Below are positions 1 to 8,999 of a stretch of 34,240 nt of DNA, piece by piece. The DNA lies in contig JALOQS010000022.1 in NCBI GenBank assembly GCA_025459355.1, forward strand, positions 1 through 34,240, written 5' to 3'. Positions within the stretch are counted from its first letter, which is position 1; the number at the start of each line of letters is the position of its first letter. The stretch comes from Pirellula sp. (GTDB taxonomy: Bacteria; Planctomycetota; Planctomycetia; Pirellulales; Pirellulaceae). The translations under genes were made by a program, and so were the position numbers. Below the pieces are notes generated by a model. It was not told the DNA's origin and ran no database searches. It saw nothing but the letters and a program-made list of their open reading frames with translations.

Positions 1-849
1 GGACTCGCCGATAAGCCTTTGGTCGTCATCAATTGCGCAGCACTTCCCGAATCTCTTTTGGAAAGCGAATTGTTTGGCCACGAAAAAGGTGCCTTTACCG
101 GCGCTGTTGACTCGAAGCTTGGTTTGTTCGAAATCGCCGACGGAGGAACCCTTTTCATCGATGAGTTCGGTGAATTGGCGGGGGGACTACAAGCGAAATT
201 GCTTCGGGTTCTCGAGGATGGTTCGATGCGCCGAATCGGTTCGACGAAAGAACGTAAAGTTAAAGTTCGGTTGATTGCAGCCACAAACCGCGATCTGGGC
301 AAAGAAGTTTCCGAAGGTCGATTTCGAGAAGATCTTTTCTATCGCGTGAACGTCCTGTCAATCAAGATTCCACCTTTGCGAGAACGCACGGAAGACATTC
401 CGTTGCTTATACAGCATTGGCTCGGTGAGGATTGGACACTCGGTCCGGGGGTCTCAGATCTTTTCCAGGGATATGCTTGGCCTGGAAATATTCGGCAATT
501 GATCAACGCACTAGAACGAGCCAAAATCCTCTCTGACGATAAACGAATCGATATTGTTAACCTGCCATCCGAAATAAAAACGACTTCTGATCATGCCATC
601 AGCGTTTTGGAGCACGAGACGCTACCCGAAGTTCGCATCGGGGATGCCATTCCGTTAGAATCGCTCTCTCATCGTCACGTCAAAGAAGTACTCAAGCGAA
701 ATCGTGGCAACAAAACGAAAGCGGCCAAAGAACTCGGGATTGCACGAAGAAGCTTGTATCGCATTCTCGATTCTCTCGCGGCAAAAGAGGAATCAATCGA
801 AAAACAAGCCAACCATTCGGTCAATACCCCTGAGCAGTCGGCCCACTAA
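1..849 (+). CDS. Sigma-54-dependent transcriptional activator (NtrC family), 5' truncated by window edge
   Basis: The reading frame is open from base 1 and begins inside the AAA+ domain, so the true start and any N-terminal receiver or sensor domain lie outside the window. Visible landmarks are the [13 protein letters not shown] loop that contacts sigma-54, a Walker B-like [12 protein letters not shown] (DEIGEL is more usual), and the arginine-finger region [22 protein letters not shown]-terminal Fis-type helix-turn-helix, [20 protein letters not shown], lies at about residues 235-255 of the visible part. The family hydrolyses ATP to remodel sigma-54 RNA polymerase at -24/-12 promoters. The regulated genes cannot be told from this window. 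The family call is secure; the exact subfamily is unknown. Confidence 0.95.
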   Translation, partial: GLADKPLVVINCAALPESLLESELFGHEKGAFTGAVDSKLGLFEIADGGTLFIDEFGELAGGLQAKLLRVLEDGSMRRIGSTKERKVKVRLIAATNRDLGKEVSEGRFREDLFYRVNVLSIKIPPLRERTEDIPLLIQHWLGEDWTLGPGVSDLFQGYAWPGNIRQLINALERAKILSDDKRIDIVNLPSEIKTTSDHAISVLEHETLPEVRIGDAIPLESLSHRHVKEVLKRNRGNKTKAAKELGIARRSLYRILDSLAAKEESIEKQANHSVNTPEQSAH

Positions 850-879
850 TCTCACCGTCGTCGCAATAGACTAAAAGAA

Positions 880-1554
880 CTACTCTCCCGCCAAAACCGA
901 AATCGCGGTTCGAGCGGGCTCCCAATCTGGATAAATTCTGGCCGCCTCCAAATAGCATTCCATCGCTGCTCCATCATTGCCTAAATGCCAGTAGCACTGC
1001 CCCAGTGCCACACACGCTTGATACGAACAAGCATCCAGCTGCAAACATCGCTTGCAGTCATCTGCTGCGCATTCAATGTTTCCATAGGTAAAGTGAATCC
1101 ACGCTCTGAGGTAATAAACGTCGCCACGACCCTCTGTTTCGTCTGCCAGATGATTAGCCAGATCGATCGCCTGACGATAGGAGCCATTGGCTAGTAACTG
1201 TTCTACCTCGTACGCCGTTTTGCGATGCCAGGGACTTTGAGTCCTGTAACAGATCGCACGACGAGCTTCGTCGGCACTCGTGCGAACGCTGCGCGAATCA
1301 TCTCGTAACAATGCTCCCAGCGGTCTATAGTGAGATTCCGTTCCGAGATACCTCAATGCCCACGCCGCAGCTCGTCGTGTATCCGGTTGATTAGAGGCTA
1401 GCAATCGCTCCAAAGTTGCTGGAGAATACAACTCGCGAACTCGATCAACCCAGTACAACGGAGTCCGCCCCTCAACCGTTGAGATTACAATGGTGTGATC
1501 GTCGCCGATGGTCTGGGCCAGATAGTTTTCAAAAAAGTCGTTTAGTTTGGTCAT
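880..1554 (-). CDS. HEAT-repeat / TPR protein
   Basis: This 224-residue protein has no signal peptide. Residues about 45-95 look like HEAT repeats (RRAAAWALRYLG, then a second helix pair ending SVRTSADEARRAI). Residues about 110-220 form TPR-like helix pairs, with AYEVEQLLANGSYRQAIDLA, AADDCKRCLQLDACSYQACV and ALGQCYWHLGNDGAAMECYL typical in spacing. Such proteins are scaffolds for protein-protein contacts, so no enzymatic role is suggested. A possible ribosome site (AAAGG) lies just upstream of the ATG. It is divergent from the STN-like gene at 1622 with a 67-base gap, so the two may share a control region. The specific partner is unknown. Confidence 0.8.
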   Translation of the reverse strand: MTKLNDFFENYLAQTIGDDHTIVISTVEGRTPLYWVDRVRELYSPATLERLLASNQPDTRRAAAWALRYLGTESHYRPLGALLRDDSRSVRTSADEARRAICYRTQSPWHRKTAYEVEQLLANGSYRQAIDLANHLADETEGRGDVYYLRAWIHFTYGNIECAADDCKRCLQLDACSYQACVALGQCYWHLGNDGAAMECYLEAARIYPDWEPARTAISVLAGE

Positions 1555-1621
1555 GCAGTCGTTACCTTTTCAAAACCTATTCACTCAAGATTCGATCTGC
1601 TAAACCTTAAAAAGTTCCCAT

Positions 1622-2812
1622 ATGTTTTTACCCAATGATCTCACTCTAATTGCCCAACCAGACGTTCGCAACGTTTCTCAGCAAGTTGTTTTTAAGATCA
1701 AAAACTTACCGACAACATGCTTGACATGGTTTGTTTTTCTATTCCTCATTTGCTCATTGGGCACGCACGCCTATGGTCAACATCCATTTCTGGGCAAGGA
1801 ATTTGTCAGCACTTACAAACGCTTGCAAGCTCCTTGGCTTCAAGAAATCAACACGTCGGCAGAAGAAGCGTGTCGTGTTGTATCCAGCGCCTACAACGTC
1901 ACCATTTGGATCGACATGGACGTACCGCGTGATCGTGCGGTCGTGATTTCTAAAGAGATCGCAACACTCGCCGACATGCTTACTGAACTATCTAAAAAGC
2001 TCGATTCCAAGCTGGTTATTTTAGATGATCTCGTTGTGATTGCACCTTTTGAGAAAGCCGATCGAATTGCTTCACAGTACTGGCGAAACAAAACCTCTTC
2101 GCCTGGAAATCTTTGGTCAAAACCTGTCGCTGCACCGATGCAGTGGTCAGCTGGCGCAGACTCTAAAACGATTGCCTCTCAACTGAGTAAAGCGATCAAG
2201 TCCGAGGGGGAATGGATGGAATTGGTCGAATCCGATATCTGGCCGGCTAGACAATTCACTCAAGAGAGTTTGCTCACTGCCGCGACTTGTATCCTCAGCA
2301 GCCTTCAGCTAGAACTCGATCTATCTGCCAAGCCAATCACGATTAAGCGTTTAGCGGACGGCGTGAGTTCTAGCAATAGAGTCGAATGGACTTACACAGC
2401 GGACCAACTCAAACGACTCGGTGATGAGCATTGCAAAAGTTGGAAGCGGGAGCATCCCGAGGTGGTCATCGAGACGCAAAACCGGACGTGGTTGATTTCA
2501 GCGACTCCCGCAGAACATCTGAAATTGGTCGCTCCACTCATTCCTAAAGCCACGTATGCGAAACCCAACTCGGGTAGCTCGGTCTATCAAGGGGAATTGC
2601 GAGGCACTTTGGGAAGCGTTTTGGAGGCTGTTTCGAAAACGATGAAGCTTCAATTTACGCCTTGGCCGTTGCCAGATGCTGTCGCGAAACGCGAGATCAA
2701 AATCACATACCAGCGCGCCACCATGGACGATATATTGGCTGAAATTGGAAAAGCCGGCCGAGTCCAGATCGAACGCTCAGGCACTCAATGCACGATCAAA
2801 ATCTTGGACTAG
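1622..2812 (+). CDS. Secreted protein with two STN-like (secretin/TonB short N-terminal) domains
   Basis: This 396-residue protein has a hydrophobic export segment at about residues 33-52 (TTCLTWFVFLFLICSLGTHA). The long polar stretch before it suggests the real start could be internal. After the signal, residues about 75-145 have an STN-domain pattern: SAEEACRVVSSAYNVTIWID, then a strand, then ATLADMLTELSKKL, then LVILDDLVVIAP. A second copy-like unit occupies the C-terminus (GTLGSVLEAVSKTMKLQF, then ATMDDILAEIGKAGRVQI). STN domains usually precede secretin or TonB-receptor barrels, and no barrel follows here. It is probably a periplasmic protein of unknown function. The domain assignment is by pattern only. 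Confidence 0.7.
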   Translation: MFLPNDLTLIAQPDVRNVSQQVVFKIKNLPTTCLTWFVFLFLICSLGTHAYGQHPFLGKEFVSTYKRLQAPWLQEINTSAEEACRVVSSAYNVTIWIDMDVPRDRAVVISKEIATLADMLTELSKKLDSKLVILDDLVVIAPFEKADRIASQYWRNKTSSPGNLWSKPVAAPMQWSAGADSKTIASQLSKAIKSEGEWMELVESDIWPARQFTQESLLTAATCILSSLQLELDLSAKPITIKRLADGVSSSNRVEWTYTADQLKRLGDEHCKSWKREHPEVVIETQNRTWLISATPAEHLKLVAPLIPKATYAKPNSGSSVYQGELRGTLGSVLEAVSKTMKLQFTPWPLPDAVAKREIKITYQRATMDDILAEIGKAGRVQIERSGTQCTIKILD

Positions 2813-2983
2813 CAAAGATCGTGGTTTAGTGTCTTCGAAGCGAAAAGATTGAGTCTTCGACTAGGCATTGGAATCGCGTACTCCTCCATTCTTTTCTCAA
2901 CACTTTGCGTTTGCGCTTTGACTTGGGACGAGGCTGACGCAAAACAGCGAAATGCACACTGTCATCAAATCGGAGTTACCACG

Positions 2984-4000
2984 CTAGAATTCCTCACGAC
3001 TGGTTACCTCCAGCCCTCCCGCGACAGGACCGCCAGAATCGGTAGGGTACGCGCTTTCTCGAATCTGTTGCTGACGATTGTTCGCATGCCATCTCCCAAC
3101 ACCCCTTCCAACGAGTCGCCCCGTCAGGGACATGACTGGGCCCGCAAAAAACGGCATGCCGGATGTTCCTGGTGCGACTCCGTAAACCTCGGATAGCAAA
3201 CTGCCTCCCACACGCGAGTAAGCCGTCGGATACATCCTTCGTTCAAACTCCCAATCCTCTTGGTTTTGAGCGTAGCTGATGGCGTCTTGCGCAATTCGAC
3301 TATGTTGATACGCTGGTACGATCGGCAAGTATCGACTCACAGCGTACAGCCCAGGCCATGGGTGCCCCAAAAAATCTTTGGCGGTTGCCGCCGCGTAAAC
3401 TGCTCGTGTCGGATCCGATGAGTTCAGGTGAAGCGTTTTCGTGTGTGGGTTATATCGATCCATTCTAAAGACCCGTTCCGGAAGAATGGTGGATGCAATG
3501 ACTCGCACGCTTCCATCCGTGTACTTCCACACGGGATGAATGTCTTCATTGTTCCACAATCGTCGCCACTGATCAGCCGGATTATATTCTCGCCATGCTA
3601 CATGGACATCCGATAGATCATTTTGCGATAGATAAGTTATGGCCTGCGATGCGGCGAGCTCGCGCTGCTCGGCCATGGATTGCCTAGTCCAATTCGATCG
3701 TGAAAGCCTAGCTCTCAATGCATCGATGGGAGCATACAAATGGTTTTCGATCGCATCTAGCTTCGGATGCCCCTCGCGTCCATCTAGGACAGAAGCGATG
3801 GTTGATTGATACGGGACCTGGGATTCGTTGGTTCGACCATATCGATAGGGCTTGTTGGTCGAGCATCCGATTGCGAGCAGGTTCAACACGAAACAAACTG
3901 ACAAACATGCTCGATACGAAATGATTGAGAGGTCGGTCCGTGAGACCGATGGTATCTCCCATTGTGTTTTGGCACTTTCGAATCGAGTCTGTTTCAGCAC
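2984..4000 (-). CDS. Lipoprotein, degenerate paralogue of the neighbouring HEXXH lipoprotein
   Basis: This 338-residue protein starts with GTG. A hydrophobic segment ending in the lipobox LLAIGC gives a lipidated Cys at residue 46. From about residue 125 it aligns with the upstream neighbour (4041-4937): QNDLSDV/ENDLYDV, DQWRRL/DDWRRL, RYNPHTKTLHL/HYNPYTATIHL, TAKDF/HAKDF, LPIVP/LPVVP. Where the neighbour has the zinc motif HEAAH, this protein has YAAAT (residues 202-206), and the candidate third ligand Glu also appears lost. It is therefore unlikely to be a metalloprotease. Only 40 bases separate it from the upstream gene on the same strand, suggesting an operon born by tandem duplication. 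The function is unknown. Confidence 0.8.
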   Translation of the reverse strand: MLKQTRFESAKTQWEIPSVSRTDLSIISYRACLSVCFVLNLLAIGCSTNKPYRYGRTNESQVPYQSTIASVLDGREGHPKLDAIENHLYAPIDALRARLSRSNWTRQSMAEQRELAASQAITYLSQNDLSDVHVAWREYNPADQWRRLWNNEDIHPVWKYTDGSVRVIASTILPERVFRMDRYNPHTKTLHLNSSDPTRAVYAAATAKDFLGHPWPGLYAVSRYLPIVPAYQHSRIAQDAISYAQNQEDWEFERRMYPTAYSRVGGSLLSEVYGVAPGTSGMPFFAGPVMSLTGRLVGRGVGRWHANNRQQQIRESAYPTDSGGPVAGGLEVTSREEF

Positions 4001-4040
4001 TTTTGGTCACCTGTCGTCATCTGGGCGGGTTCATAGGTGA

Positions 4041-4937
4041 TCAAGGCAATTGCTGAGCTTCGTATCTGCCTGCAGCGTGCCCGATGAGAACACCTGCAAC
4101 GTAAAGAGGAGCAGACCATTGGCTTACCGCTGAGCCTGCTGCTGAGCCTGCGTAGGTTCCGTAAGCGGGATAAAGCACGTGTCGAGACTCTTGTTGAAGC
4201 GTCCTGTCTCCACTCTGTTCTGCGTAGGCGAGCACATCATTCGTGGCCACTCTCTCATGGTACAGAGGGACGACAGGTAGAGTATAGAGAGCCGCATAGG
4301 TCCCCGGATATTCTCGGTTAGAAAAATCCTTTGCGTGCGCTGCCTCGTGTAACGCGACAGATGGAATATCGCTATACAAATGAATGGTGGCCGTATACGG
4401 ATTGTAGTGATCCCCGCCGAACAATCGCCCAGGAAAAATCGTCTCACCGGCTGTTGCAACCACACCAAATGTGTATCGCCATGGCCAGGCCACCGATTTG
4501 TTTCTCACCAGACGACGCCAATCGTCAAAGGGGCGATATTGATTCAATCTCGCTTTGACATCGTACAAATCGTTCTCAACCATGTAGTCAACGAGCCACT
4601 GTTCGGTTTCGGGCGAGATGCTGTGATTCTCCGCACGGCGATTCCAAACAAGGATCTTGACGGGAATTCCCCAGATCCAGCCGAAGCCATCAATGATCGG
4701 CCGTGGCTCCCCACGTTCAACGATAGGTTCGCTGTCAGGTGTTAGTTCGACGGGAAGATTGTTTCTCACCCGTTGGATTGATTGTGGCTTAAGAACCCCG
4801 CAACCTGATGGTAAGGCGATTAGCAATGCCAACATGAGGCAGGCGTAAACCATGCGAAATCGGATCGCCATTAGCGAACCATACGCAATCGGACAAACCG
4901 ATGTGGATTGAGAACAACTGTTGATCGGATGACTCAT
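4041..4937 (-). CDS. Lipoprotein with HEXXH motif, putative zinc metalloprotease
   Basis: This 298-residue frame probably truly starts at Met23 (base 4871), giving MAIRFRMVYACLMLALLIAL followed by the lipobox LPSGC. The core motif SVALHEAAHAKDF puts HEXXH at residues 197-201. About 27 residues later, YHERVATND offers Glu228 as a possible third zinc ligand, as in gluzincins. It carries conserved blocks shared with the downstream paralogue at 2984-4000, which has lost the zinc residues. A C-terminal small-residue-rich hydrophobic stretch (SAPLYVAGVLIGHAAG) could associate with membrane. No named peptidase family is recognised. Peptidase activity is inferred from the motif alone; a structural role is possible. 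Confidence 0.78.
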   Translation of the reverse strand: MSHPINSCSQSTSVCPIAYGSLMAIRFRMVYACLMLALLIALPSGCGVLKPQSIQRVRNNLPVELTPDSEPIVERGEPRPIIDGFGWIWGIPVKILVWNRRAENHSISPETEQWLVDYMVENDLYDVKARLNQYRPFDDWRRLVRNKSVAWPWRYTFGVVATAGETIFPGRLFGGDHYNPYTATIHLYSDIPSVALHEAAHAKDFSNREYPGTYAALYTLPVVPLYHERVATNDVLAYAEQSGDRTLQQESRHVLYPAYGTYAGSAAGSAVSQWSAPLYVAGVLIGHAAGRYEAQQLP

Positions 4938-5128
4938 CTCTGGAGCTTAGCAAAACTAGCCCTTGCTCGACCAGTGAGGATTTTTGAGAAGTTGTCATCG
5001 AGGCTCAACGATTCTTTTTCGACCACCTAAAATGCCAGCATAAAATTGCCGGATTGATTCTTGCACCTCGACTTTCTAATCACGATACTCATTCGCGTAA
5101 TTGACACACATTCAAACGAGGACGCGAC

Positions 5129-6146
5129 GTGTTTCGAATTCGTGAAGCTACACTCAATGACCTAGACGAACTCTGGGCGTTAATTGGACAGGCCAGCGTT
5201 GGCATGACTTCTTTGCAAATTGACAAGGATACGCTTCGAGACAGACTTGAAAAATCGGTTTTTGCCTTCTCCAAATCGATAGCTAAAGCAGAGGGGGCAC
5301 CGTACGTGCTGGTGCTGGAAGATCTAACGTCCAATTCACTAGTGGGGACTTCTTGCATCTTTTCAAAGACTGGAGGGTACGAGCCGTTTTACGCCTACAA
5401 GATTGAGAGCACTAAAGCGATCAGTGAGCTATTGCAGTTAGAGACACTCGTTCATTCACTTCACCTGGTGACGGAGCACAATGGGCCCACCGAGATTGGT
5501 AGCCTACGGTAAAGGATGTGGTCGTTTGCTGAGTTTAAGTCGCTTTCTTTACATGGCAGCGCATCCCAAGAGGTTCGCCAGCACTACCATCGCGGAAATG
5601 CGTGGGCATCAAGACGAGCAAGGGATCAGTCCGTTTTGGGAAGCGATCGGGGCACACTTTTTTAAGGTCGATTTTCCGAGAGCAGATTCGCTTTCTATGA
5701 TCGACAAAAAGTTCATCCGAGATTTGATGCCGAGGTATCCCATTTATCTGGAGTTGCTTCCACACGATGCGGTCGAAGCGATCGGGCAGGTTCATGCTCA
5801 AACCAAGCCTGCGTTGGCAATGCTTGAGGGTGAGGGATTTCGAAGAAACTCGCTTATCGATATCTTCGATGGCGGACCTGTCGTGGAATGTGAAACCGCA
5901 AAAATTAAGGCCGTGGCGAACTCCAAAGTGGCGAGCTGGAAACTTGTAGAATCCTCGGGAGAGCACAAAGCATTAGTGGCTCGCCTCGAACGGCCATTTA
6001 TCGCTATCGAAACCAACGTCGACTTTGATAATCAGCATAGTGAGTCTTGTGTCGGCTTAACGCAAACCGCCACGGATTTGCTGCAATTATCGCCAGGGGA
6101 AAAAACGATGGTTCTCATTTTGGATCAGAAACCAAGCCAAGGTTAG
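5129..6146 (+). pseudogene. astA: Arginine N-succinyltransferase, frameshifted
   Basis: Two overlapping frames together make one AstA. Bases 5129-5512 give the N-terminal part (FRIREATLNDLDELWALI, PYVLVLEDLTSNSLVGTSCI). Bases from about 5508 to 6146 in the +1-shifted frame give the rest (SRFLYMAAHPKRF, AEMRGHQDEQGISPFWEAIG, MPRYPIYLELLP, IDIFDGGP). The family enzyme transfers succinyl from succinyl-CoA to arginine, the first step of the AST catabolic pathway. Family members have about eight residues (of the type FLxPxxRK) between the TL/SL strand and the GxGxxLLS loop. Here only four bases remain, consistent with loss of about 20 bases and not of a single base. A GTG start follows a good GAGG site. 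Combined length is otherwise normal. No other ast genes are adjacent. Confidence 0.88.
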
Positions 6147-6148
6147 GC

Positions 6149-7132
6149 CTAGCTTGCTTCGGCGCGTCGAGGTGTTAGTCGATTTCGGGTGAATGCCGAT
6201 GATTCTTCGTGCGAATTGTGCGGCATCAGGTCGGAATCAATAGAGAGTGTTCTGCCCGAAAGAGATTTTGCTCCGGTGTTTTCCTTGAGCTTGACCTCCA
6301 TCTGAGGTGCTGCGATGGCAATTTCGGATTGGTTTAAGTGAGTCTTGATTTGGTAGATAAGTTTGTCGCGGACCAACGCAAAATCGGCCGTTGGCGCCCA
6401 TCCCCTCACGACCCATTCGATAGAGATGTTCGTGAGGCCAACAATCAAGACTTGTGGCTGGAGGTGTTCTTCCGTATGGCGAACTTCGGGAACGGCGTCG
6501 AGAGCACGCGTTAGTACGGTTCTCGTCGCGTCGAGATTGGCGTCATGCGATATGCTCAGCGGAACTTCGATTCGACGATGGGGGTGAAACGTGACGTTTT
6601 CGATCGTGTTCGATGAGATCGAGTTGTTGGGGATGATCAGTCGGCGATTATCGAGCGTATCGACGATGGTATGAAACAAATCGATTTCTTGGACGCGCGC
6701 GGTCACGCCTCCCGCCACGACGAGATCGCCAACTTTGAAAGGGCGGAACACCAACATAAGGATGCCAGCCGCAAAATTGGAAAGTGTTCCCTGAAAGGCT
6801 AGGCCGATTGCGAATCCCATCGCCGCGATGAGGGCCGCGAAACTAGCTGATTGCACACCAAAGTAAGCGAGAACAATGAGCAGCCCGAAGCCTAGCAACC
6901 CACGGTAGACAAGTTTCTCAACAAACTTGCCCAGTGTTTGATCGACTCGCTTCGATAGCGGATTCGCGATGGCTCGTGAAAGGTACTTGGCAACAAAATA
7001 GAAGACCAACATCAATAACAACGCTTCGATTGCTTTGATGAGAGACTGCCCTCCCATTTGCCAAAGGGTGTTCCAATCTCCGGTAGTTACGGCGGTTTTG
7101 ATATCGCCAAGATTTTTTAAGATGGCATCCAT
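6149..7132 (-). CDS. mscS: Small-conductance mechanosensitive channel (MscS family)
   Basis: This 327-residue inner-membrane channel opens under membrane tension and releases solutes on hypo-osmotic shock. Hydrophobic helices occupy about residues 28-50, 75-92 and 95-125. The last has the Gly/Ala-rich pore-helix pattern (AALIAAMGFAIGLAFQGTLS, NFAAGILMLVFRPFKVGD). The beta domain follows, with VTARVQEIDLFHT and RLIIPNNSISSNTIENV, then the alpha/beta C-terminal domain. A polar C-terminal tail of about 50 residues beyond the usual vestibule domain is of unknown role. It converges with astA with two bases between stops. Length is slightly above the 286 residues of E. coli MscS. The family call is secure. 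Confidence 0.95.
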   Translation of the reverse strand: MDAILKNLGDIKTAVTTGDWNTLWQMGGQSLIKAIEALLLMLVFYFVAKYLSRAIANPLSKRVDQTLGKFVEKLVYRGLLGFGLLIVLAYFGVQSASFAALIAAMGFAIGLAFQGTLSNFAAGILMLVFRPFKVGDLVVAGGVTARVQEIDLFHTIVDTLDNRRLIIPNNSISSNTIENVTFHPHRRIEVPLSISHDANLDATRTVLTRALDAVPEVRHTEEHLQPQVLIVGLTNISIEWVVRGWAPTADFALVRDKLIYQIKTHLNQSEIAIAAPQMEVKLKENTGAKSLSGRTLSIDSDLMPHNSHEESSAFTRNRLTPRRAEAS

Positions 7133-7450
7133 TTTGAGACCTCGAAGGAATGAGACGTCATCCTAGGAGGTATCAAAAAAGGAGTTTTGTTTGAAGAGCA
7201 ATCGCGATAAAGATGGCCCGAGCTTCAAAGCGGTAGGACCGCAATGACATTGTCTGGAAAGAAAACTAGTGCCGCAACTTGGAGATGATGTCGATCATAA
7301 CCCGACGCGTAAGCAAGGGAATTTGCCGGTATATTGTCCCTCGCTCACGCTGCGGGCTGTCCCTCGCTCACGCTGCGGGCTGTCCCTCGCTCACGCTGCG
7401 GGTTAGGATTTCGGCGGTTCTCCAATCAAGGTTATCTCATAGTTGTAGCA
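7133..7450. other. Non-coding stretch between mscS and fabF
   Basis: This 318-base stretch separates the start of mscS from the stop of fabF, both on the minus strand. It holds the REP-like element at 7299-7404. Any mscS promoter should lie in the part near 7133-7250, but I see no convincing -35/-10 pair. No convincing gene is present. Confidence 0.6.
7299..7404. repeat. REP-like element: inverted arm plus three 23-bp tandem copies
   Basis: The arm at 7299-7320 (CCCGACGCGTAAGCAAGGGA at its core) is an imperfect inverted match to a unit repeated three times at 7336-7358, 7359-7381 and 7382-7404, with core CCCTCGCTCACGCTGCGGG. The three right-hand copies are identical except for the last two bases. 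The arrangement could fold into a long hairpin on either strand. It lies between the divergent mscS start and the fabF stop. Short frames across it are translations of the repeat and not genes. Similar GC-rich palindromic units are scattered in many bacterial genomes. Confidence 0.85.
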
Positions 7451-8689
7451 CTAGTCGACTCGTCCGCAAATCATCGTTGCGTTATGTCCACCGAATCCGA
7501 AGCTGTTGTTCATGGCGATGCGAACATTGGCTTTTCTCGCAACGTTTGGTGTGTAGTCCAAATCGCAAGATGGATCGGGTGTATCGAGATTGATGGTAGG
7601 AGGAATGACGCCGTTGTAGCAAGCTAGCACGGAGAGGATCATTTCGATGGCCCCGCTGGCGCCCAGCGCGTGCCCCAAGCTACCTTTGGTGCTCGATATT
7701 GCGACGCTCCGGGCAGCATCACCAAAAACGTTCTTGATAGCAACCGTTTCTGCTTTGTCGCCTAGGGGTGTACTGGTTCCGTGCGCGTTGATGTAACTAA
7801 TTTGGTCTGCTGAGAGCTTGGCATCGCGTAAAGCGTTGGACATAGCTCGGCTTGCGCCGCGACCTTGTTCGTCAGGGGCTGTAATGTGTCCCGCATCGCA
7901 GGAGCCGCCGTAGCCTAGGATTTCGCCATAGATTCGTGCTCCTCGTCGACGTGCGTGTTCGTATTCTTCGAAGACTAGAACACCGCAACCTTCGCTCAAC
8001 ACGAATCCATCACGATCCGCATCGAATGGGCGGCTGGCTTTTTCGGGGGCATCGTTCCGAGTCGATAGCGCCTTCATGTTGGCAAAACCAGAGACCCCCA
8101 TAGCGGTGATCGCGGCCTCGGTGCCGCCGGTGATCATGATATCCGCTTCGTCGTATTGAATCGCTTTGAGCGCGTCGCCCATTGCGTTATTGCTGCTCGC
8201 ACACGCTGTAGCGACTGCGAAATTGGGTCCTTGTAAACCATACTGAATGGCAATATTCCCGCCTGCCGCGTTCAGCATCATTTTTGGGATGGTAAAGGGG
8301 CTAACGCGATCCGGCCCTTTGCTGAAGAGGCGAAACATTTGTTCCTCAATTTCATTGAGGCCACCAATACCGGAGCCGAGAATCGCTCCGCATCGGAACG
8401 GATCTTCTTTTGAAAAATCGAGTCCCGAATCTTTGACCGCATAAAAGCCGGCGTACATGGCAAAGAGCGTGAAGCGATCCAGCCTCTTTGCTTCTTTGGC
8501 GTCTATGGTGGGACCAGGCTCAAAATTCTGCACGTCTCCGCCGAACTTGACCTTATGGTTGGTGGTATCGAGGATGGAAAGCGGGTGGATACCACTCTTT
8601 CCATCAACAATCCCATTCCACAGTCCGTTGACGTCCGAAGAAAGAGGAGTCACGCAACCTAAACCAGTAACTACGACACGTCGTCTCAT
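7451..8689 (-). CDS. fabF: 3-oxoacyl-ACP synthase II
   Basis: This 412-residue cytoplasmic condensing enzyme extends acyl-ACP with malonyl-ACP in type II fatty acid synthesis. The Cys-His-His triad is intact: Cys163 in ATACASSNNAMGDA, His303 in NAHGTSTPLGD and His340 in GSLGHALGASG, with Lys335 in SSTKGSLGH. The C-terminal NNSFGFGGHNATMI loop is typical of FabF. Length matches the family. It lies 73 bases downstream of acpP on the same strand, the common acpP-fabF order, and is probably co-transcribed. No fabD or fabG is next to it. A KAS I (FabB) or specialised ketosynthase role is less likely given the acpP linkage. Confidence 0.97.
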   Translation of the reverse strand: MRRRVVVTGLGCVTPLSSDVNGLWNGIVDGKSGIHPLSILDTTNHKVKFGGDVQNFEPGPTIDAKEAKRLDRFTLFAMYAGFYAVKDSGLDFSKEDPFRCGAILGSGIGGLNEIEEQMFRLFSKGPDRVSPFTIPKMMLNAAGGNIAIQYGLQGPNFAVATACASSNNAMGDALKAIQYDEADIMITGGTEAAITAMGVSGFANMKALSTRNDAPEKASRPFDADRDGFVLSEGCGVLVFEEYEHARRRGARIYGEILGYGGSCDAGHITAPDEQGRGASRAMSNALRDAKLSADQISYINAHGTSTPLGDKAETVAIKNVFGDAARSVAISSTKGSLGHALGASGAIEMILSVLACYNGVIPPTINLDTPDPSCDLDYTPNVARKANVRIAMNNSFGFGGHNATMICGRVD

Positions 8690-8762
8690 CGCTTTTCCGC
8701 TCTACATTGTCTGCCAGCGACGCGACGAAGCGGGGCCGCCACGTATGTCATGGGCAGCTTAT

Positions 8763-8999
8763 CTAAGCTTGTTGCTTTTCGATGTAGTCGACAGCCTCGC
8801 CTACTCGCTGAATCTTCTCGGCAGCGTCTTCAGGAATGCTAATGTCAAACTCCTCTTCGAGTTCCATTACCAATTCTACCGTGTCCAACGAATCGGCGCC
8901 CAAATCGTTAACGAAGTGGGTGTCACGGGTAATCTTGTCTTTTTCGACGCCCAATTGTTCCGCAACAATATCGATGACTCGTTCCTCAATAGATGCCAT
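8763..8999 (-). CDS. acpP: Acyl carrier protein
   Basis: This 78-residue acidic protein carries the growing acyl chain on a 4'-phosphopantetheine arm attached to Ser37 in the [18 protein letters not shown] motif. Length and acidity match the family. The ATG is preceded by a purine-rich GAGGGGAGC ribosome site, one of the clearer ones in this window. It is directly upstream of fabF, supporting a housekeeping fatty acid synthesis role. The upstream region of more than 300 bases probably holds its promoter. Confidence 0.97.
   Translation of the reverse strand: MASIEERVIDIVAEQLGVEKDKITRDTHFVNDLGADSLDTVELVMELEEEFDISIPEDAAEKIQRVGEAVDYIEKQQA

Noticed and set aside
2849-3196. 115-residue plus-strand frame after the STN-like gene
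   Set aside because: Runs antisense into the lipoprotein gene at 2984-4000, with no family features.
7279-7627. Two plus-strand frames near the fabF stop
   Set aside because: They translate the REP-like repeat (SLAHAAGCPSLTLR) and overlap fabF antisense; no independent coding evidence.
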